Position numbers and translations under genes: made by a program
Shown here: piece after piece, positions 7,226-12,552 of the stretch
Layout of the letters: each line of letters starts with the position of its first letter
How positions within the stretch are numbered: position 1 is the stretch's first letter
The notes under the pieces: generated by a model
What the model saw: only the letters and a program-made list of their open reading frames with translations
What the model was told of the DNA's origin: nothing
Databases searched by the model: none
From: an uncultured Beijerinckiaceae bacterium
Lineage (GTDB): Bacteria > Pseudomonadota > Alphaproteobacteria > Rhizobiales > Beijerinckiaceae
Direction: 5' to 3'
NCBI GenBank assembly: GCA_937863205.1
Contig: CALMGA010000128.1
Location: 1-12,552, forward strand
DNA: 12,552 bases

Positions 7226-7246
7226 CGCGCGAGGGGTCCTCGCGCG
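7226..7246. terminator. Perfect 9-bp GC hairpin in the longest intergenic gap
   Basis: CGCGCGAGG (7226-7234) and CCTCGCGCG (7238-7246) are exact inverted repeats around a three-base loop. The hairpin lies in the 229-bp gap (7154-7382) between the hydroxylase-family gene and the DUF2188-type gene, both on the minus strand. It could end transcription of the upstream gene, but no U tract follows on either strand, so it might instead be a protein site or a factor-dependent stop. Nothing else in the gap is convincing; no tRNA or small ORF is supported. Confidence 0.4.
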
Positions 7247-7382
7247 TCATGAGCGGGGATGCGGCTGCCGGCAAGCGGCGGAGCCCTTTCCGGCGCTTCC
7301 GCGCGTGGTGCAAGCTCCGGCCACTACGGGACGCTCCAGCCCTCGCCGGCACGGACCAATCGACTTCGGGTCGCCGATCGGA

Positions 7383-8300
7383 TCACGAGCGCGGCAGCCG
7401 GAGCGGCGACGAGGGTCGCGCCGCCTGCCTTCGCGCGAGCAGGCGGCGGAACGGCCAGATGAGCTGGTCGCGCAGCCGCGGCGGCAGCGGGTCGCGCACG
7501 CCGATCCGAGCCGGCGGCCGGCGGGCCTCGTTGAAGTAGGTCGCGAAGACGAGATCCCAGATCACGAGGTTCTCGCCGTAGTTCCGGTTGCCCTCGCTGA
7601 GCTTCATGGAATGGTGCCAGCGGTGCAGTTCCGGCGTGTTGAAGACATAGGACAGCGGCCCGAAGCGCATCGCCGCGTTGGTGTGCGTCATCAGGCCGAT
7701 GTAGCCGGTCAGCGCGGACAGCCACGCCATCACCTCCGCCGGCGCGCCCGCGATCAGCAGGATGGTGACGCCGGGCACCACGCTCTTCAGGGCATCCACG
7801 AAGTGAAAGCGGCCGGAGTTGACGCACCACAGCTTGGTGACGCCGTGATGGATGGCGTGGAACTCCCACAGCGGCGGCCATTCGTGGGCGAGGCGGTGCG
7901 CCCAATAGGCGGCGAACTCGGCGACGGCGAGACCCAGCGCGACCTGTGCGGCGAGCGGCCAGCGATGCGGCCAAAGGCCGTGGTGGCCGCCCGTGGCGAT
8001 CAGCGCCGACAGGCCGATGACGGTCGAGAACACCACCAGCACCTGCACCGTGCCGCTCGCGACCAGCGTGTGGCCGAGATCGAGCCAGAGCTGCCCGTCG
8101 GAGGGCGCCCAGCTCGCCTCGTGCGGCATGAGGTGCTCCAGGGCGAGCAGGGCCGCGACAAGGGCGAGGTAGGTCAGGTTGAAGGCGAGGACCGGCAGGC
8201 CGTGCGCGAAGCCGAAGGCCGTCGCCGCGACCGAGCCGGCCAGCAGCGCCGGCCAGGCGGCATAGGCGAGGATGTGGCGCAGCTTTCCCTGAACTGTCAT
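7383..8300 (-). CDS. Fatty acid hydroxylase / sterol desaturase family membrane protein
   Basis: The 305-residue product belongs to the di-iron fatty acid hydroxylase superfamily, which hydroxylates or desaturates membrane lipid substrates using O2. The eight-histidine signature is complete: HRLAH (135-139), HAIHH (148-152) and HRWHH (226-230), with the expected NTPEL just before the last box. Hydrophobic segments lie at about 10-32, 36-55, 74-103, 115-133, 173-205. The region after 260 is basic and cytoplasmic. The actual substrate cannot be read from sequence; ornithine lipid, hopanoid or carotenoid modification are all possible and no partner gene for any of these is nearby. The start is ATG 8298-8300; a frame continues upstream to 8399 but would overlap the divergent ABC-F gene. 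The two start codons are 76 bp apart. Confidence 0.93.
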   Translation of the reverse strand: MTVQGKLRHILAYAAWPALLAGSVAATAFGFAHGLPVLAFNLTYLALVAALLALEHLMPHEASWAPSDGQLWLDLGHTLVASGTVQVLVVFSTVIGLSALIATGGHHGLWPHRWPLAAQVALGLAVAEFAAYWAHRLAHEWPPLWEFHAIHHGVTKLWCVNSGRFHFVDALKSVVPGVTILLIAGAPAEVMAWLSALTGYIGLMTHTNAAMRFGPLSYVFNTPELHRWHHSMKLSEGNRNYGENLVIWDLVFATYFNEARRPPARIGVRDPLPPRLRDQLIWPFRRLLARRQAARPSSPLRLPRS

Positions 8301-8376
8301 GGCCGGCAGTGTACAGGGCGAGCGCACCCGCCGCCACGGCCTTGCTATCCCCTCCGCTCCGCGCGAAAACGCGATC
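8301..8376. promoter_or_regulatory. Short divergent promoter region, hydroxylase / ABC-F
   Basis: These 76 bp separate two divergent genes. On the minus strand TACACT (complement of 8308-8313) is a fair -10 box that would put the transcript start within a few bases of the hydroxylase ATG, so a leaderless mRNA is possible. On the plus strand TGCTATCC, just after 8342, resembles an extended -10 for the ABC-F gene. Neither has a good -35. The promoter role is inferred from orientation. Confidence 0.3.
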
Positions 8377-10263
8377 GTGCTCCACATCTCCGACATCACC
8401 CTGCGGCTTGGCCCGCGCGTTCTCTTCGATCACGCCTCGGCCGCCCTGCCCGAGGGGGCGCGCATCGGGTTGGTCGGGCGCAACGGCACCGGCAAGACAA
8501 CGCTGTTCAAGATGATCGCCGACGAGCTGCAGCCCGATGGCGGCATGCTGTCGATCCCCAAGCAGATGAAGATGGGCCGCGTCGAGCAGGAGGCGCCGGG
8601 CGGCCCCGGCACGCTGATCGACTTCGTGCTCGCCGCCGACGTCGAGCGCGCCCGGCTGACGGCGGAAGCCGAGACGGCGCTCGATCCCAACCGCATCGCC
8701 GAGATCCAGACCCGGCTCGTCGACATTTCCGCCCATTCCGCGCCGGCGCGGGCGGCGCGCATCCTGTCGGGGCTGGGCTTCGATTTCGCCGCGCAGGAGC
8801 GGCCGCTGTCGTCCTATTCCGGCGGCTGGCGGATGCGGGTGGCGCTCGCCGCCGTGCTCTTCGCCGAGCCGGACCTGCTGCTATTGGACGAGCCGACGAA
8901 CTACCTCGACCTTGAGGGCACGCTTTGGCTGATCGACTATCTCGGCCGCTATCCCGCGACGATCCTGGTCATCAGTCACGACCGCGACATGCTGGATGCC
9001 GTGTGCGACCACATCCTCCATCTCAATCACGCCAAGCTGACGCTGTGGACCGGCAACTATTCGTCCTTCGAGAAGCAGCGGCGCGAGCAGCAGGCGATCG
9101 AGCAGAAGCACCAGAAGAAGCAGGACGAGCAGCGCCGCCACATGCAGGCCTTCGTCGACCGCTTCCGCGCGTCCGCGACCAAGGCGACGCAGGCGCAAAG
9201 CCGGCTGAAGATGCTGGCCAAAATGGAACCGGTGTCGGCGCTGGTCGACGGCGACGTCCTGCCGATCATCCTGCCCTCGCCGGCCAAGCCGCTGAAGCCG
9301 CCGATCGTCACCTTCGACAAGGCCAGCGTGGGCTACGACGGCAAGGCGGTCCTCAAGAACCTGAACCTCACCATCGCCGACGACGACCGCATCGGCCTGC
9401 TCGGTGCCAACGGCAACGGCAAGTCGACCTTCGCCAAGCTCGTCGCCGGCCGCCTCGACGTGATGGATGGCATCGTGCGCCGCTCGTCCAAGATGCAGGT
9501 CGGCTTCTTCGCCCAGCATCAGGTCGACGACCTCGACGAGGAGGCGACGCCCTACGGCTGCGTGCGCCCGCTGATGCCGCACGCGTCCGAGGCGCAGGTG
9601 CGCGGCAAGTGCGCGCAATTCGGCTTCGCCAACGTCAAGGCCGAGACCAGGGTGGCGATGCTGTCGGGCGGCGAGAAGGCGCGCCTGCTGATGGGGCTCT
9701 CGACCTTTCACGGGCCGCACCTCCTCATCCTCGACGAGCCGACCAACCACCTCGACATCGACTCGCGGGCGGCGCTGATCGAGGCCATCAACGAGTACAA
9801 GGGCGCCGTGATCCTGGTCAGCCACGACCGCTACCTGCTCGACGCCTGCGCCGACCGGCTGTGGCAGGTTGCCAACGGATCGGTGACGCCGTTCGACGGC
9901 GACATGGACGACTACAAGGCGGCCGTGCTCGGCACCGACGCCAAGCCGCGCCACAAGGCGCGCCCGTCCGCCGAGGACGGAGCGAACGGGGCGTCGGTCG
10001 TGACGCTGCGGCCGGCGAACAGCGCCCCGTCCCGCCCCTCCGCGCCGTTGAAGAAGCGGCTGGCCCAGGTCGAGGAGAAGATGGCCAAGTTCCAGGGCCT
10101 GATCGCGCGCATCGACGGAGCGCTCGCCGATCGCGACGCCTTCATCTCGGCGCCGCAGAAGGCGGTGCAACTGGCCAAACAGCGCGGCGAGCTGGCCAAG
10201 GCGCTGGCCGGGGCGGAAGACGACTGGCTGATGCTGTCGGCCGAGCAGGAAGCGGCGCAATGA
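8377..10263 (+). CDS. ABC-F family ATPase (Uup/YheS-like)
   Basis: The 628-residue product is a soluble twin-ATPase of the ABC-F type, which act on the ribosome rather than in transport. Domain 1: Walker A GRNGTGKT (34-41), signature YSGGWRMR (147-154), Walker B LLLLDEPTNYLD (167-178) with Glu 172, and switch His 201. The interdomain P-site tRNA-interaction linker, charged and helical, spans about 225-290. Domain 2: Walker A GANGNGKS (343-350), signature LSGGEKARL (429-437), Walker B LLILDEPTNHLD (449-460) with Glu 454, and His 483. A C-terminal coiled coil (about 556-616, e.g. KKRLAQVEEKMAKFQGL) follows a low-complexity linker, as in Uup and YheS; EttA lacks this. The GTG at 8377 gives the family N terminus (LHISDITLRLG); an ATG at 8299 is in frame but would overlap the divergent gene's start. 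No strong binding site precedes either. Both ATPase sites look intact. Confidence 0.95.
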   Translation: MLHISDITLRLGPRVLFDHASAALPEGARIGLVGRNGTGKTTLFKMIADELQPDGGMLSIPKQMKMGRVEQEAPGGPGTLIDFVLAADVERARLTAEAETALDPNRIAEIQTRLVDISAHSAPARAARILSGLGFDFAAQERPLSSYSGGWRMRVALAAVLFAEPDLLLLDEPTNYLDLEGTLWLIDYLGRYPATILVISHDRDMLDAVCDHILHLNHAKLTLWTGNYSSFEKQRREQQAIEQKHQKKQDEQRRHMQAFVDRFRASATKATQAQSRLKMLAKMEPVSALVDGDVLPIILPSPAKPLKPPIVTFDKASVGYDGKAVLKNLNLTIADDDRIGLLGANGNGKSTFAKLVAGRLDVMDGIVRRSSKMQVGFFAQHQVDDLDEEATPYGCVRPLMPHASEAQVRGKCAQFGFANVKAETRVAMLSGGEKARLLMGLSTFHGPHLLILDEPTNHLDIDSRAALIEAINEYKGAVILVSHDRYLLDACADRLWQVANGSVTPFDGDMDDYKAAVLGTDAKPRHKARPSAEDGANGASVVTLRPANSAPSRPSAPLKKRLAQVEEKMAKFQGLIARIDGALADRDAFISAPQKAVQLAKQRGELAKALAGAEDDWLMLSAEQEAAQ

Positions 10264-10351
10264 AAGTCGATCGCGAGGCTTGTATCGGCGGGGCTGCGGT
10301 TGAGGTCGATCGGACCTGTCGCCCCAGGTCGGCCATCCGTTGCCGCGCTTC
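10264..10351. other. Intergenic gap ABC-F / AsmA-like with small inverted repeat
   Basis: The 88-bp gap holds AGGTC (10303-10307) and GACCT (10313-10317), a five-base inverted repeat around GATCG. GTCGATCG occurs twice in the gap, near 10267 and 10306. The stem is too short and lacks a U tract, so it is not a convincing terminator; no clear promoter for the next gene is visible either. Confidence 0.3.
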
Positions 10352-12154
10352 ATGACGGTAGGAGCGGCCGGCTCGCTGCGGCGGCCGAAACCGCGCGGCG
10401 TGGCGGCGGCGGTGCTCGCCGCCCTGCTCGTGTTCGCCGTCCTGGCGGCGCATGGGCTCGCCCCCTACCTGTTCAAGCGCGCCACGCTGCAAAACGAGAT
10501 CGCCACCCAGGTCCGCGCCACCACCGGCCTGACCATCAGCGTGCGGCATGCCCGCTTCCTGCTGCTGCCGCGCCCTCGCGTGGTGACCGAGGATATCCAG
10601 GTCTTCGATCCCTCCGGCACGGTGAAGCTCGACGCGGCCGCACTCGATGGCGAGGTCAGGCTTCTGCCGCTGGTCGTTGGCCGGGTGGAGCTGTCGGCGG
10701 TGACGCTGCGGGGATCGCACGTCGTGATCGATCTTGGCGGCCAGCCGATGCCGGCCGACAGCACCATCGGACGGGTCATGCGCGGGCAGGCCGGCGACAG
10801 GCCCGGTCAGCGGCTCGGCTCCGTGACGCTGGTCGACGGCACGGTGCGGATCACGGACGGAGCACGCGTCCATCCCGCCCTGCTGTCCGGCGTCAATGCG
10901 GCCATCGAGTGGAGCGATCCCGACTCGCCCGCCACGTTGACAGGTTCGCTGCTTTTCATGGGTGCGAGCGTTGATCTCGCCGCCTGGATCGCTCGCCCCT
11001 CCGAGTTGATGCGCGGGGAAAGCTCGGCGGTCGTCCTGCGCTCCCACGCGGCGGCGCTCGACCTGTTGGCCAAGGGAACGCTGTCCGCCGGACCAGCCTC
11101 GACCTTCAAAGGCCACCTGTCGGGTACTGCCGCCTCCCTGGCGAGGGTGCTCGCCGCCGTGGCGCCGGCGGGCATCGTCCTTCCCGCAGCCTTCGCCGAT
11201 GCGGCGCTGGAAGGCGACGCCAGGATCGTGATGGACCACGCGCGGGTGGCGACGTTCGACCTGCACGACCTCACCATTCGCGCCGATGGCAATGATTACG
11301 AAGGCGCCCTCGCTTATCGCGGCGGGGGCGGCCGGCCGTCGGTGTCGGCGACGCTGGCCGTCGGACGGCTGACCCTGGTGCCTTTCCTCGCTCATGTCCC
11401 GGCACTGCTCGATGCGGATCGCCGCTGGTCACGCGAAGCGCTGCGACTGCCCGGCTTCGGCGACATCGACCTCGATCTGCGCGTGTCCGCGACGCGGCTC
11501 CTGCTGCCCCCTTTCACCGTCGACGATGCGGCGCTGGCCGTCATCAGCCGCGACGATCGTGTGGAAGTCGCTCTCATCGAGGGCAGGCTGTGCGGCGGCG
11601 CGCTCAAGGCCCGCGTCTCGTTCGCGCCTGTCAACGGCGACATCAACCTTCGCGGTGCGGGATCGATCGGCGAGGCCGATGCGGCGGTGCTGACGTGGGA
11701 TACGTTCGGCCGCCAGGTTGCGGCCGGCTCGCTGTCGGGCTCGACCAACGTCGAAAGCACCGGCAGCAGCGTCGCCGCGCTGATGGCACATCTCGCGGGC
11801 TGGGCCAAGGCAAGCGCCAGCAATGGCGAGCTGTCAGGCCTCGACCTTGCCTCGGGACTGCGCGGAGCCGACCCGATGGCGGTGCTTGCCGGGGGGCGAA
11901 CGTCGTTTCAAAGGCTCGATGCCTCCGCACGGCTGAAGGCCGGTATCGCCAAGATCGACGAGGCGACGATGGTCGGCGGCGATGCCGTGCTGTCGGGTGG
12001 CGGAACCGTGAACCTCGGCGCGCGAACGCTCGACCTGCGCGCCGTCGCCGCGCCCTCCGAAACGGTCGTCGGGGACGGGCGGGCAAGCTTCGAGATCGAC
12101 CTGTCGGGTCCGCTGGACAGGCTCGTCGTGAGGCCGGCCGCGCCGCGTCCCTGA
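10352..12154 (+). CDS. AsmA family protein
   Basis: The 600-residue product has the layout of AsmA-like proteins, inner-membrane-anchored periplasmic proteins linked to outer membrane assembly and phospholipid transport. One N-terminal transmembrane helix (about 17-36, preceded by RRPKPR) anchors a large periplasmic part. The N-terminal AsmA/chorein-like region includes LTISVRHARFLLLPRPRVVTEDIQV (60-84) and a repeated strand pattern (VELSAVTLRGSHVVIDL). The C-terminal AsmA domain includes VALIEGRLCGGALKARVSF (406-424), a Ser/Gly-rich segment (460-473) and the family hallmark NGELSGLDLASGLR (491-504). The end (GTVNLGARTLDLRAVA, then EIDLSGPLDRLVVRP) matches family C termini. Length is close to that of E. 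coli AsmA (617). The ATG at 10352 is preferred; TTG at 10340 would add four residues. It follows the ABC-F gene by 88 bp. Confidence 0.9.
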   Translation: MTVGAAGSLRRPKPRGVAAAVLAALLVFAVLAAHGLAPYLFKRATLQNEIATQVRATTGLTISVRHARFLLLPRPRVVTEDIQVFDPSGTVKLDAAALDGEVRLLPLVVGRVELSAVTLRGSHVVIDLGGQPMPADSTIGRVMRGQAGDRPGQRLGSVTLVDGTVRITDGARVHPALLSGVNAAIEWSDPDSPATLTGSLLFMGASVDLAAWIARPSELMRGESSAVVLRSHAAALDLLAKGTLSAGPASTFKGHLSGTAASLARVLAAVAPAGIVLPAAFADAALEGDARIVMDHARVATFDLHDLTIRADGNDYEGALAYRGGGGRPSVSATLAVGRLTLVPFLAHVPALLDADRRWSREALRLPGFGDIDLDLRVSATRLLLPPFTVDDAALAVISRDDRVEVALIEGRLCGGALKARVSFAPVNGDINLRGAGSIGEADAAVLTWDTFGRQVAAGSLSGSTNVESTGSSVAALMAHLAGWAKASASNGELSGLDLASGLRGADPMAVLAGGRTSFQRLDASARLKAGIAKIDEATMVGGDAVLSGGGTVNLGARTLDLRAVAAPSETVVGDGRASFEIDLSGPLDRLVVRPAAPRP

Positions 12155-12167
12155 GCCGACCTTGTCG

Positions 12168-12195
12168 CGGCGCCAAACTCGGCGGCGCCAAGCTC
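12168..12195. repeat. Tandem 13-bp repeat between asmA-like gene and rnhA
   Basis: CGGCGCCAAACTC (12168-12180) and CGGCGCCAAGCTC (12183-12195) are tandem copies with one mismatch, the second running into the rnhA stop codon. Each contains the palindrome GGCGCC, so the two can pair with each other as a six-base stem around the intervening bases. It may act as a bidirectional stop between the convergent genes; no U tract is present. Confidence 0.35.
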
Positions 12196-12552
12196 AGCGC
12201 GATTTGAACGGCTTCATGCCGTGCCGCGCCAGTTCGTCGGCGCGCTCGTTCATCGGATCGCCGGCGTGACCCTTGACCCAATGCCATGCGATCTGGTGGC
12301 GCTTCGTCGCCTCGTCGAGGCGCTGCCACAGCTCGACGTTCTTCACCGGCTTCTTGTCGGCCGTGCGCCAGCCGTTGCGCTTCCAGCCCGATAGCCAGGA
12401 GGTGATTCCACCGCGCACGTAGCTCGAGTCCGTGTACAGGTCGATGGCGCAAGCGCGCTTCAGGCTTTCCAGCGCCGATATGGCGGCCATCAGCTCCATG
12501 CGGTTGTTGGTCGTGTTCGCGTCGCCGCCGCACTCTTCGCGCAGTGCATCAC
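12194..12552 (-). CDS. rnhA: Ribonuclease HI, 5' end beyond the window
   Basis: RNase HI cuts the RNA strand of RNA:DNA hybrids, removing primers and R-loops. The frame is open to the window edge, with the visible part starting [23 protein letters not shown], so the first methionine at 12499 is internal and the true start lies past 12552. Three of the four catalytic acids can be seen: Glu in NNRMELMAA, Asp in LYTDSSYV and Asp in NERADELAR; the first Asp near the N terminus is off the window. The active-site His in WVKGHAGDP is present. [12 protein letters not shown] is also typical. The protein ends HGMKPFKSR, 12 residues after NERADEL, without the acidic or long tail of some homologues. It converges on the AsmA-like gene with a 39-bp gap. 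Confidence 0.95.
   Translation of the reverse strand, partial: DALREECGGDANTTNNRMELMAAISALESLKRACAIDLYTDSSYVRGGITSWLSGWKRNGWRTADKKPVKNVELWQRLDEATKRHQIAWHWVKGHAGDPMNERADELARHGMKPFKSR

Noticed and set aside
7249..7382. Possible tRNA or small ORF in the long intergenic gap
   Set aside because: No T-loop GTTCRA motif or cloverleaf pairing could be found, and the frames there lack a binding site and simply run into the hydroxylase antisense.
7140..8915. 591-codon plus-strand frame spanning the hydroxylase gene and the start of the ABC-F gene
   Set aside because: It overlaps the complete histidine-box protein on the other strand and the Walker A of the ABC-F protein in another frame; composition is shadow-like.
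8881..10353. 490-codon minus-strand frame antisense to the ABC-F gene
   Set aside because: It is a Val/Leu/His/Arg/Gly-rich mirror of the coding strand, with no domain.
10142..11395. 417-codon minus-strand frame antisense to the AsmA-like gene
   Set aside because: It shows the same shadow composition and covers the AsmA N-terminal half, which is well supported.
12194..12499. Treating the internal ATG at 12499 as the rnhA start
   Set aside because: The frame continues to the window edge with family-typical residues (TTNNR just before that Met), so the Met is internal and the gene is truncated only by the window.

Overview
This is a GC-rich chromosomal window that reads as core genome of an alphaproteobacterium, most likely of the order Hyphomicrobiales (Rhizobiales). 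The clues are the HdaA-type DnaA homologue coupled to a PerM-like permease, the alphaproteobacterial style of the purM, purN, ndk and rnhA products, and small families such as the DUF2188-type protein that I know mainly from this order. The assignment rests on recalled family resemblance and could be wrong at family level. I see no insertion sequence, integrase, phage gene, CRISPR array, tRNA or rRNA.

Layout. (1) Positions 7-621, plus strand: an exported protein of unknown function. (2) 656-2562, minus strand: an AI-2E/PerM family permease followed by hdaA, overlapping by four bases (ATGA). (3) A 160-bp divergent intergenic region, then purM and purN on the plus strand (2723-4502), two steps of de novo IMP synthesis. 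(4) A long minus-strand run from 8300 down to 4556: a fatty acid hydroxylase/sterol desaturase family membrane protein, a DUF2188-type small protein, a 134-residue protein of unknown function, a DUF1275 (YoaK-like) membrane protein, nucleoside diphosphate kinase (ndk) and a small secreted protein. (5) Plus strand, 8377-12154: an ABC-F ATPase and an AsmA-like protein. (6) A 3'-partial-to-edge rnhA (RNase HI) on the minus strand, whose 5' end lies beyond the window.

The genes are mostly housekeeping: purine nucleotide synthesis (purM, purN), NTP balance (ndk), replication control (hdaA), primer/R-loop removal (rnhA), ribosome-associated ATPase (ABC-F) and envelope maintenance (PerM, AsmA-like, hydroxylase). 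The likely transcription units are perM-hdaA, purM-purN, DUF2188/134-aa/DUF1275 and ndk-secreted protein. There is no gene-free stretch above 300 bp; the longest gap is 7154-7382 and holds one perfect hairpin.

I looked for a novel system and found no convincing one. The items most worth a second look are an apparent loss of the sensor-2 arginine in HdaA, the cluster of three small minus-strand genes (DUF2188, 134-aa protein, DUF1275), and the secreted protein tied to ndk.
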